A DNA stretch of 8,482 bases from Deltaproteobacteria bacterium (GTDB lineage Bacteria > Myxococcota > XYA12-FULL-58-9 > JAUUZB01): assembly GCA_030590185.1 (NCBI GenBank), contig JAUUZB010000103.1, positions 1 through 8,482 on the forward strand, given 5' to 3'. The first letter of the stretch is position 1; each line of letters opens with the position of its first letter. Below are positions 1-5,834 of the stretch, piece by piece. The notes below the pieces were generated by a model, which did no database searches, was not told the origin of the DNA, and saw only the letters and a program-made list of their open reading frames with translations. The translations under genes and the position numbers were made by a program.

Positions 1-1
1 A

Positions 2-208
2 CCGATCACCTCCTCGGCGTTGGTCTGGGTGTTGGTCCCGGCGACCCTGGCGATCCTCGCCGGCTGGGGCATGATGCTCTGGCGACTGTTCCTCTACGGC
101 AAGGCCTGGGGCCTAGGAGACATCGACGTCGAGGCTTCGCGCCTCGCCTCCGAAGCGGACCAACCCAAGCCGGCCGGCACCATGAAGCTCCCGGCCCAAA
201 ACAGCTGA
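2..208 (+). CDS. C-terminal end of an unidentified membrane protein (5' truncated)
   Basis: An open frame enters from the left edge and ends at TGA 206-208, leaving 68 visible residues. The first part is a hydrophobic segment rich in Trp, Leu and Ala (around ALVWVLVPATLAILAGWGMM) that looks like one transmembrane helix. It is followed by a short basic/aromatic turn and a polar tail of about 35 residues ending in AQNS, probably cytoplasmic or periplasmic. A TTG at 20 could be read as a start, but it lies inside the hydrophobic stretch and the frame is open to the window edge, so a truncated gene is more likely. I do not recognise the family. A last helix of a respiratory or transporter membrane subunit would fit, but the fragment is too short to decide. 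The coding direction matches the lipoprotein genes downstream, but a 106-bp gap with a promoter candidate separates them. Confidence 0.55.
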   Translation, partial: PITSSALVWVLVPATLAILAGWGMMLWRLFLYGKAWGLGDIDVEASRLASEADQPKPAGTMKLPAQNS

Positions 209-225
209 GCGCGCCAGGGGAATGT

Positions 226-254
226 TTGACGAGGCCACCATGCTCTGCTACAGA
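226..254 (+). promoter_or_regulatory. Candidate sigma-70-type promoter for the lipoprotein/OmpA pair
   Basis: TTGACG (226-231) lies exactly 17 bp before TACAGA (249-254), and a TG at 246-247 gives an extended -10 arrangement. The gap is clearly more AT-rich than the surrounding genes. Two further -10-like TATAAG words lie at 260-265 and 267-272 but have no convincing -35 partner. ATAAGC (261-266) and GCTTAT (282-287) form a 6-bp inverted repeat in the leader that could be an operator or a hairpin. The prediction rests on pattern only. Confidence 0.4.
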
Positions 255-289
255 TTTCGTATAAGCTATAAGAAACATTGGGCTTATTT

Positions 290-310
290 CTCACCCTTTA
301 GGTGAGGGGG
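290..310 (+). promoter_or_regulatory. Leader hairpin overlapping the Shine-Dalgarno of the DUF4398-like gene
   Basis: CTCACC (290-295) and GGTGAG (301-306) are perfect complements around a five-base loop CTTTA, and G:U pairs can extend the stem outwards. The 3' arm runs straight into the purine-rich ribosome binding site GAGGGGG (304-310), four bases before the GTG start at 315. The stem therefore covers the upstream edge of the ribosome binding site and could damp translation. Confidence 0.35.
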
Positions 311-314
311 AACC

Positions 315-623
315 GTGAAGCATCTCAGCGTGCTGTTCTTGGGCGGCTGCCTCTTTGTCCTCGGTTGTGGTCCGATCGTTGGCGGCGTGCAGGTCATTCA
401 GGCCAGCGTCGAGCTGAGCGCGGCGGAGACCGCCGGCGCCAAGCAGAACGCGGTCTACGAGCACACGGCGGCGGTCGAATATCTGCAAAAGGCGCGGGAG
501 GAAGCCGGCTACTCCGACTTCGCGGAGTCCCGCAAGTATGCCAACAAGGCCCTGGAGTTCGCCGAGAAGGCGCGCAAAAAGGCCCAGACCATTGCGAAGC
601 GTGAGGCGGTCTCGGCCGACTGA
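315..623 (+). CDS. Small DUF4398-like lipoprotein
   Basis: A 102-residue secreted protein starting at GTG 315, with GAGGGGG four bases upstream. Residues 1-17 are a signal peptide (M-K-H, then a Leu/Val/Phe-rich core). The likely lipobox is VLGC with lipidated Cys18; Cys12 (LGGC) is a less likely alternative because the hydrophobic core before it is short. The mature part is almost entirely helical, Ala/Glu/Lys-rich, with a YLQKAREEAGYSDF-like segment and repeated A..A..A spacing, as in DUF4398 proteins, which are small periplasmic or outer-membrane lipoproteins. The function of that family is not established. It lies 40 bp before an OmpA-family gene, also predicted to be a lipoprotein, so the two are probably cotranscribed and may act together at the cell wall. 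The DUF4398 assignment is from pattern memory, not a profile search. Confidence 0.75.
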   Translation: MKHLSVLFLGGCLFVLGCGPIVGGVQVIQASVELSAAETAGAKQNAVYEHTAAVEYLQKAREEAGYSDFAESRKYANKALEFAEKARKKAQTIAKREAVSAD

Positions 624-663
624 GCGAACCGGACACATCACCCAAGGTGAGGACAGGGATTCG

Positions 664-1968
664 ATGATGACCTCCCGTAGGGCCACAGCCCTGCTCTTGA
701 TCAGTTTCACGCTGTTCGGGGCCTCCTGCGTCATCGGCGGCAAGCTCGCCGCCGACGCCAAGATCATCGAACAACAAATCGCCACCGCCCGCGAGCGCGG
801 CGCCTATCGCTGCGCGCCAAAGGAGCTCGCCCGCGCCGAGGCCAACCTCGAGTTCCTGCTCTACGAGCTCGACGAAGGTGACTTCCGGCGGGCCGGCTGG
901 CACCACCGCAAGGCCAGCGAGAACATCAAGATCGCCCTCGAGATCACCGATCCGAACGAGTGCGCCGAGAAGCGCATCGTCATCAGCGAGGCCCCCACGG
1001 AGCAGGAGGTGATCATCGAGATCACCGACCAGGACGGCGACGGCATCCTCGACGACGTGGACCAGTGTCCGACCGAGCCCGAGGACAAGGATAACTTCGA
1101 GGACGAGGATGGCTGTCCGGATCCGGACAACGACGGCGACACGGTGCTCGACATCGTCGACTCCTGCCCGATGGTGCCCGGTGATCCCAAGAACGCCGGC
1201 TGTCCCCTCGAGGACCGTGACAACGACGGCCTCACCGACGACGTCGATCAATGTCCGGACCTCGCGGAGGACTACGACGGTAACGAGGACGGCGACGGTT
1301 GTCCGGAGGAGGAGAACCTCGACTCCGACGGCGACGGCCTGCTCGACGACGTCGACAAGTGCCCGCAGCAACCCGAGGACTTCGACAACTTCGAGGACGA
1401 GGACGGCTGTCCGGAGCCGGACAACGATCAGGACGGCGTGCTCGACATGGTCGACTCCTGTCCGCTCCAGCCCGGACCGGCCACCAACAACGGCTGTCCG
1501 ATCATGGACCGCGACGGTGACGGCGTGAACGACGATGTCGACCAATGTCCGGACGTGCCGGGTCCCGCGCCCAAGGGCTGTCCGAAGCGCGTCCTGGTGG
1601 TGGTCACCGAGGAGCGAATCGAGATCAAAAAGAAGATCAACTTCGAAACCGGCAAGGCGATCATCAAGGGTCGAATCTCCTTCATGATCCTCGACCAGGT
1701 CGGCGAGGTTCTGAAATCACGACCGAAGATCAAGGTGGTCATCGAGGGCCACACCGACAGCCGTGGCTCCGCCGCCTACAACCTGAGGCTCTCCGACAAC
1801 CGCGCCAAGTCGGTGCGCGAGTCGCTGATCGAGCGGGGCGTCGATCCGAGCCGCATGGAGGCCATCGGTTACGGCGAGACCCGTCCCATCGCCTCGAACA
1901 AGTCGAGGAAGGGTCGGGCCACCAACCGCCGGGTCGAGTTCAACATCGTCCAGGAAAACAAGAACTAG
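664..1968 (+). CDS. OmpA-family lipoprotein with six thrombospondin type-3 repeats
   Basis: Predicted 434-residue outer-membrane, peptidoglycan-binding protein. The start at ATG 664 (a second ATG follows at 667) is preferred because AAGGTGAGGA lies at 644-653 and a signal peptide follows directly. A longer frame reaching 538 would overlap the lipoprotein gene and bury the signal. Residues 1-21 are the signal, with probable lipid Cys22 in GASC; Gly at -3 makes this lipobox imperfect. Residues about 30-120 are helical and Ala/Glu-rich, resembling the DUF4398-like neighbour. Residues 122-305 hold six Asp-rich D-x-D-x-D-G-type TSP3 repeats with DxCP ends, expected to bind calcium and form a stiff spacer. 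Residues about 316-434 are an OmpA C-terminal domain with NFETGKAII, EGHTDSRG and LSDNRA. Asp365 and Arg380 have the same 15-residue spacing as the diaminopimelate-binding pair of E. coli OmpA. Role by family: anchors the outer membrane to the wall, as Pal does. Confidence 0.9.
   Translation: MMTSRRATALLLISFTLFGASCVIGGKLAADAKIIEQQIATARERGAYRCAPKELARAEANLEFLLYELDEGDFRRAGWHHRKASENIKIALEITDPNECAEKRIVISEAPTEQEVIIEITDQDGDGILDDVDQCPTEPEDKDNFEDEDGCPDPDNDGDTVLDIVDSCPMVPGDPKNAGCPLEDRDNDGLTDDVDQCPDLAEDYDGNEDGDGCPEEENLDSDGDGLLDDVDKCPQQPEDFDNFEDEDGCPEPDNDQDGVLDMVDSCPLQPGPATNNGCPIMDRDGDGVNDDVDQCPDVPGPAPKGCPKRVLVVVTEERIEIKKKINFETGKAIIKGRISFMILDQVGEVLKSRPKIKVVIEGHTDSRGSAAYNLRLSDNRAKSVRESLIERGVDPSRMEAIGYGETRPIASNKSRKGRATNRRVEFNIVQENKN
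1027..1554 (+). repeat. Internal duplication of a three-repeat TSP3 block
   Basis: Two 234-bp blocks, 1027-1260 and 1321-1554, align without any gap at an offset of exactly 294 bp (98 codons). By my count their translations (residues 122-199 and 220-297) are identical at 57 of 78 positions. Each block holds three calcium-binding repeats in the same order, including the shared segment DNFEDEDGCP. The 60 bp between them encodes another acidic Cys-Pro linker. The array looks as if it grew by block duplication rather than one repeat at a time. Confidence 0.8.
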
Positions 1969-1976
1969 GGCGGCGG

Positions 1977-2032
1977 GGACCTGAGCGGCCCGTGATGAAG
2001 TGATGGGGCCCCGGCCGGACCCGCGCAGGTCC
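1977..2032 (+). other. GC-rich intergenic structure between the OmpA gene and exbB
   Basis: GGACCTG (1977-1983) and CAGGTCC (2026-2032) are perfect 7-bp inverted repeats. The 42-base interior itself contains complementary GGCCC and GGGCC tracts. Such a fold could slow or end transcription after the OmpA gene, but no U-tract follows, so it is not a textbook intrinsic terminator. Confidence 0.3.
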
Positions 2033-2066
2033 AAACCATCGTCTCAACAAGATAATTAACGATCCG

Positions 2067-2095
2067 TTGAACTAGGCTCACTCCGACCCTATTGT
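2067..2095 (+). promoter_or_regulatory. Candidate promoter for exbB-exbD-tonB, predicting a leaderless mRNA
   Basis: TTGAAC (2067-2072) and TATTGT (2090-2095) are 17 bp apart and each match the sigma-70 consensus at four of six bases. With the last -10 base at position -7, the first transcribed base would be 2102, the A of the exbB ATG. No Shine-Dalgarno sequence precedes that ATG, which agrees with a leaderless transcript. A GATAAT at 2051-2056 is another -10-like word but has no -35 partner. Confidence 0.4.
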
Positions 2096-2101
2096 ACCGC
2101 C

Positions 2102-2764
2102 ATGCAGGAACAAGCTGCCGTTGCCACCGGCTCCAACATCGAGCAGACCATGCTCGATCTCTTCCTTTATCTGGGATCGGCCTGGATCCTCTACGTGCTC
2201 CTCTTTTTGAGCATCATCTCCTTCGCCCTCACCATCGAGCGGATCATTCACTTCGTCCGCTATTCCGACGACTTGGATGAGCTCCAACAGGGCCTCACCG
2301 AGCGCCTGGCCAGCAACGACCAGGCGGGAGCCAAGGCGATCCTCGCCAAGAACCGCTCACCCGCGGCGCGCATCTCTCTGCTGGGGTTGGAGGCGCTCGA
2401 CCGGGGCGCGGAGTCGGTGGAGGAGATCGTGGCCGGCAGCACGGCGCTCGAGCGCTTGCGCATGGAGCGCGGCCTGGCCTTTCTGGGCACCCTGGGGACC
2501 AACGCGCCGTTCATCGGCCTGTTCGGCACGGTGCTGGGGATCATCCGCTCCTTTCGGGACCTTTCGACGAACACCCTGGAGGGCTCAGAGGCGGTGATGG
2601 CTGGCATCGCCGAGGCGCTGGTGGCCACCGCGGTCGGCCTGTTGGTGGCGCTGCCGGCGGTGGCGGTGTTCAACACCTTCCAGCGGGTGATCAAGTCGCG
2701 CCTGGCCGCCTCCAACGCCCTCTCCCGGATCCTCCTCGCCTACGCCAAGGCAGACAAAGAGTAG
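2102..2764 (+). CDS. exbB: ExbB/TolQ/MotA-family proton channel subunit
   Basis: A 220-residue inner-membrane protein that, with the ExbD-like product downstream, should conduct protons and energise TonB. Three hydrophobic helices lie at about residues 22-45, 125-150 and 165-192, with a cytoplasmic domain of about 80 residues between the first two, as is usual for ExbB/TolQ. The conserved APFIGLFGTVLGI segment (TM2) and the AEALVATAVGLLVALPAV segment (TM3) are present. Thr143 and Thr176 are placed like the channel-lining threonines of E. coli TolQ. ATG 2102 is used as the start; a second Met at residue 17 (position 2150) still lies before TM1 and also lacks a clear ribosome binding site. Length is normal for the family. 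exbD follows after 9 bp and then tonB. The choice of ExbB over TolQ rests on the neighbouring TonB; sequence alone does not separate them well. Confidence 0.9.
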   Translation: MQEQAAVATGSNIEQTMLDLFLYLGSAWILYVLLFLSIISFALTIERIIHFVRYSDDLDELQQGLTERLASNDQAGAKAILAKNRSPAARISLLGLEALDRGAESVEEIVAGSTALERLRMERGLAFLGTLGTNAPFIGLFGTVLGIIRSFRDLSTNTLEGSEAVMAGIAEALVATAVGLLVALPAVAVFNTFQRVIKSRLAASNALSRILLAYAKADKE

Positions 2765-2773
2765 GGGCGGGCC

Positions 2774-3238
2774 ATGGCCGGCGGCGCGCAACCCGACTCG
2801 GACGACATCATCACCGCGATCAACGTGGTGCCGCTGGTCGACATCATCTTGGTCGTGTTGATCATCTTCATGCTCACCGCCAACCTGATCGCCAAGCAAG
2901 CCCTACAGGTCGAGCTTCCGGAGGCAGCCACCGGCGAAGCGGTGGAGACCACCACCCTGGCGCTGGTCTTGACCAAGGAGGGCCGCCTGTTCCTCAACGG
3001 CGTGGTCACCGACGAGCCTACCCTCTCCAAGTACATCCCGGAGGTGCTCGAGGCCGATCCCAAGGCCCAGGCGATCATCGCCGCGGACTTGGAGGTATCC
3101 CACGGCGAGGTGATCCACTTGATCGACTTCATCCGCCAGCACGGTATCTACAAGTTTGCCCTCAACATCGATCCGGTGGCCTTGCCCAACGGCGAAGCCG
3201 GCGCGCCTGCTGAGGCTGCGCCCGCCCCAACCCCGTGA
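2774..3238 (+). CDS. exbD: ExbD/TolR-family protein
   Basis: A 154-residue inner-membrane protein with a short cytoplasmic N-terminus, one transmembrane helix at about residues 18-42 and a periplasmic domain. The key segment INVVPLVDIILVVLIIFM carries Asp23, which corresponds to the membrane carboxylate that ExbD and TolR need for proton use. After the helix, the LQVELPEA and LALVLTKEGRLFLNG strands and the VIHLIDFIRQHGI helix match the ExbD/TolR periplasmic fold. The last 20 residues are an Ala/Pro-rich tail that looks disordered and extends beyond the usual fold. The ATG at 2774 follows the exbB stop by 9 bp with a G-rich stretch before it. Its TGA overlaps the tonB GTG in a GTGA, so the two are probably translationally coupled. 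Confidence 0.92.
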   Translation: MAGGAQPDSDDIITAINVVPLVDIILVVLIIFMLTANLIAKQALQVELPEAATGEAVETTTLALVLTKEGRLFLNGVVTDEPTLSKYIPEVLEADPKAQAIIAADLEVSHGEVIHLIDFIRQHGIYKFALNIDPVALPNGEAGAPAEAAPAPTP

Positions 3239-3978
3239 GACGACGACGCTTCGACCTCGTCATCTTTTTGGTGGCGCTCCTGCTGTCCTCCATCGGTCAC
3301 GTGGTTCTGATCGAGGGCCTCGGCAGCGCCGCCCGGCGCGCCCCCCGACGGCAGTTTCGCAACATCGAGATGGCGGTGATCGAATCCGCACCGCCGCCGG
3401 AGGAGCCGCCGCCGGAGCCGAAGAAAAAGAAGAAGCTGCCGCCTCCCCCGCCGCCGGTCGAGCCGATCGAGCTGCCCACGGTGGTCGACACCACGCCGCC
3501 GCCCAACACCTCGGAGCAACCCAAGGACCAGAAAACAGCCAAGCCGGTGTTTGGCATCAGCATGACCTCGGTGGTCGGGCCGGGCAGCGGCGGCGGGTTC
3601 TCGGTGCGGGTCGGCAACACCCTGATGGTCAACCCGGAGGATGAGTTCACCGACCCCAAGGACGTCAAACCGCTGCCGCCCAAGCCGGTCTCCCTGCACA
3701 AGGTCAACAAGATGCCCAAGCGGATCGGGGACTGCGTGATCGAATACCCGGTGGAGGCCAAGCAGATGGGGATCGAGGGCCGCATTCGCTTGCAGGTGGA
3801 GGTCAACGCCGACGGCACGGTGGGTGCGGTGCGGGTGATCAAGGGGATCGGCTACGGTCTCGACGAGGCGGCGGTGGCGGGCCTCAAGAAGTGCCGCTTC
3901 GAGCCGGCGATGATGGGTGGGCAGCCGGTGCCAACGAAAATCCCGTACACCTACACCTTCGTGATCGAGGACTGGTAG
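3235..3978 (+). CDS. tonB: TonB-family energy transducer
   Basis: A 247-residue protein that should carry energy from ExbB/ExbD to outer-membrane partners. It starts at GTG 3235, overlapping the exbD stop by four bases. A basic N-terminus (MRRRR) precedes one membrane helix at residues 7-27. Ser18 and His22 in this helix keep the spacing of the Ser16/His20 pair needed in E. coli TonB. Residues about 52-100 are a rigid Pro/Glu/Lys spacer (PPPEEPPPEPKKKKK, then a run of prolines). Residues about 165-247 are a TonB C-terminal domain, with YP at 171-172, GIEGRIRLQVEVNADGTVG, and the CRFEPA and PYTYTF ends. Cys167 and Cys220 flank this domain and could form a disulphide. No TonB-dependent receptor gene is in the window, so the substrate is unknown. 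The gene stops 5 bp before the convergent kinase gene. Confidence 0.9.
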   Translation: MRRRRFDLVIFLVALLLSSIGHVVLIEGLGSAARRAPRRQFRNIEMAVIESAPPPEEPPPEPKKKKKLPPPPPPVEPIELPTVVDTTPPPNTSEQPKDQKTAKPVFGISMTSVVGPGSGGGFSVRVGNTLMVNPEDEFTDPKDVKPLPPKPVSLHKVNKMPKRIGDCVIEYPVEAKQMGIEGRIRLQVEVNADGTVGAVRVIKGIGYGLDEAAVAGLKKCRFEPAMMGGQPVPTKIPYTYTFVIEDW

Positions 3979-3983
3979 GCGGC

Positions 3984-5396
3984 TCACCCAACGGCGGCCC
4001 GCGGGATCCGGATCCGAAAGGTGGTGCCGCGGCCGGGCTCCGAGTCGACCTCGATGATCCCCCGGTGCTTCTCAATCACCTTGCCGGTGGTGAACAGACC
4101 AATCGCCATGGCCCCGGTGCCCTGGGACGCGAAGAAGGGACTGAACACCTTGGTGCGGGTCTCCCGGTCCATGCCGAGACCGTCATCCTCGACCTCGATG
4201 AGCGCGTTTTCCGCGTCCCAGGCCAAGGCGTACCGAATGCGGTGGGTCACCTGGCGCTGATCGAGGCGGCAGGCCTCGAGGGCGTATTCGAGCAAGTTGG
4301 TGAGGCTCTTCTGTAGAGCGGGGGCGTCGACCTCGCAGGCGCCGGGCTCGTCGCTGAGCTCCCGTATGAAGGTGATGCCGGCGTCGGCGGCGCGCTTGTC
4401 CACGCCCTCGGCCGCGGCCATCACCAGGGGATGGAGCGCTCGGGCGGTGAGCTGCGCCTCGTCCTCACCGGCGAGGTAGAGCAGGTCGGTGACCACCTGC
4501 CGGACGTGACCGAGGTTGCGCTGGAGCATCTGCCAGCCCTCGGCGACGCGCTCCGGCTGGTCCTTGGTGAGGCCCGAGTCGATCAGGTAGGCGCCGCCAT
4601 CGAGTCCGGTGAGCAGGCCCTTGAGGCCGTGGGACATCGAGCCGATCAGAATGCCGAGGTTGGCGAGCTGCCCCTGGAGCTCGCGGATCTGGGTGATGTC
4701 GGTCGACATCTCCATGACCCGCTCCGGGGCACCGGGCTGGCCAGCGACCGCGGCGGTCGACACCAGGGTGTTGATCCGTTGGCCGTCGAGGGAGGTCACC
4801 AGCTCCTCGCTGCCGTGACTCTCACCGTCGCCAAAGGTCTCGAGCACTGGGCAGGCGAGGCATTCCTCGTCGCGTTGTTTGTAGACCCGGTAGCAGTGAT
4901 CGCCGATCCGATCCCCGAAGGCCTCGCGGAACCGACGGTTGGCGCGCACGATGCGCAGGTCGCGGTCTTGCACCGACACGAAGCTGGGGGTCTCTTCGAA
5001 CAGGAGACCCAGTTGCGCGTGGCTCGTTTCCAGCTCACGCTCGAGCTGGACCTGCTCGCTGATCTCGGCGGAGATCTCGGCCACCGCCACCAGGCGGCCC
5101 GACTCGTCGCGCACCGGCGACGAGTAGGCGATGATCGGCAGCTCCGTACCATCCGAGAGCCGCACCCACTGCTTGGAGCGGCGCGGGTGCCCGTCCTCGA
5201 AGGTCCCGACCACCGGGCAATCCTCACACGCCTCGGTACGACCCTTGTAGGCCGCGTAGCAAAAAGCTCCGGCCCCGTCGCCAAAGGTATCGTGAAAGAG
5301 ATCGTTGGCCGCCAGGATTTTGAGATCCGGGCCCTGTACGGTCACGAAACAGGGCAAGGCCCGGAACAGATGATCGAGTTCGAAGGGTAGCGTCAC
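3984..5396 (-). CDS. Soluble double-PAS sensor histidine kinase
   Basis: A 470-residue cytoplasmic protein without membrane helices. PAS domain 1 is about residues 5-115, PAS domain 2 about 127-238, the dimerisation/phosphoacceptor helix pair about 245-310, and the ATPase domain about 318-466. Both PAS domains carry the same C-x10-C-x2-C-P motif (Cys46/57/60 and Cys168/179/182), a possible metal or redox site. The phosphoacceptor is His256 in SMSHGLKGLLTGLDGG; the residue after it is Gly rather than the acidic one of classical kinases, though similar SHG[IL]KG sequences are, as I recall, common in this subfamily. The G1 box is intact (D405-G-L-G408). The N box has Tyr371 where a Mg-binding Asn is expected, and the G2 region reads AMAIGLF. 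The start is GTG 5396 with a weak GGAACGAG ribosome binding site. It follows the response-regulator gene after 57 bp, so that regulator is the likely partner. Confidence 0.85.
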   Translation of the reverse strand: MTLPFELDHLFRALPCFVTVQGPDLKILAANDLFHDTFGDGAGAFCYAAYKGRTEACEDCPVVGTFEDGHPRRSKQWVRLSDGTELPIIAYSSPVRDESGRLVAVAEISAEISEQVQLERELETSHAQLGLLFEETPSFVSVQDRDLRIVRANRRFREAFGDRIGDHCYRVYKQRDEECLACPVLETFGDGESHGSEELVTSLDGQRINTLVSTAAVAGQPGAPERVMEMSTDITQIRELQGQLANLGILIGSMSHGLKGLLTGLDGGAYLIDSGLTKDQPERVAEGWQMLQRNLGHVRQVVTDLLYLAGEDEAQLTARALHPLVMAAAEGVDKRAADAGITFIRELSDEPGACEVDAPALQKSLTNLLEYALEACRLDQRQVTHRIRYALAWDAENALIEVEDDGLGMDRETRTKVFSPFFASQGTGAMAIGLFTTGKVIEKHRGIIEVDSEPGRGTTFRIRIPRAAVG

Positions 5397-5453
5397 GGTC
5401 TCGTTCCAACCACGGGTTCCAACGGCACATCCGGGCCAAGCGTTGCGTCCGCC

Positions 5454-5822
5454 CTATGCCAATAGCTCGCTGACCAGGGCGGTCAAGGCCCCCAGGTCCA
5501 CGGGCTTGCGCAGGAAGCCCTCGGGTGGGCGCACGCCCCGGTACTCGGTGAGGTTCGCAAAGCGCGCCACGCCGGTGATGATGATCACCGGGACCGCCGC
5601 GAGCGCCGAGTCGCGCCGCAGCTCGGTGAGCACCTCGACGCCGGACATACCCGGCATGGTGACATCGAGGGTGATCAGATCCGGCTTGTCGGCCCGGGCC
5701 TGCTCGAGCCCAGCCTCGCCGCTGCCGGCGCAGGCGACCGCGAAGCCCTCGTCCTCGAGAACCGCGGCCAGGTAGGCGACCACGTCGGGCTCGTCGTCGA
5801 TGATCAGGATTCTCTCGGGCAC
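5454..5822 (-). CDS. Single-domain response regulator (receiver only)
   Basis: A 122-residue receiver domain with no output domain, so it probably signals by protein contact or passes phosphate on. All functional residues are present: acidic pocket Asp9/Asp10 in LIIDDEPD, phosphoacceptor Asp53 in LITLDVTMPGMSG, Thr83 in VIIITG, and Lys106 followed by Pro in LRKPVD. The length is standard for a stand-alone receiver of the CheY/Spo0F kind. The start is GTG 5822, 12 bp after the stop of the upstream kinase-like gene; the ribosome binding site is weak, which suggests translational coupling. The gene sits between two related kinase-like genes on the same strand and in the same reading frame as both, each boundary being a TAG. 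It is probably the shared target of the two. Confidence 0.93.
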   Translation of the reverse strand: MPERILIIDDEPDVVAYLAAVLEDEGFAVACAGSGEAGLEQARADKPDLITLDVTMPGMSGVEVLTELRRDSALAAVPVIIITGVARFANLTEYRGVRPPEGFLRKPVDLGALTALVSELLA

Positions 5823-5834
5823 GGTGCGACTCTG

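Noticed and set aside
538..663. Longer N-terminus of the OmpA protein from 538
   Set aside because: It would overlap the DUF4398-like gene and bury a clear signal peptide that starts at 664 behind a good ribosome binding site.
394..1545. Long antisense open frame of 383 codons opposite the TSP3 repeats
   Set aside because: Its Val/Asp/Leu-rich product is the reverse of the repetitive Asp codons of a clearly recognisable protein on the + strand; it has no domain of its own.
1027..1584. Periodic repeats that could suggest a CRISPR-like array
   Set aside because: The periodicity is codon-phased and encodes Asp-rich calcium-binding TSP3 units; there are no identical short repeats with unique spacers.
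3148..3987. Minus-strand open frame of 279 codons over tonB and the end of exbD
   Set aside because: His/Arg/Leu-rich reverse of the Pro/Lys spacer; the + strand has a full TonB with correct operon overlap.
4005..4020. Tandem GGATCC palindrome near the end of the kinase gene
   Set aside because: It lies inside coding sequence, encodes ordinary C-terminal residues, and has no further arms to make an operator or terminator.
4431..5390. + strand open frame of 319 codons across the PAS kinase
   Set aside because: Shadow frame in high-GC DNA; the minus-strand protein has two PAS domains and kinase motifs.
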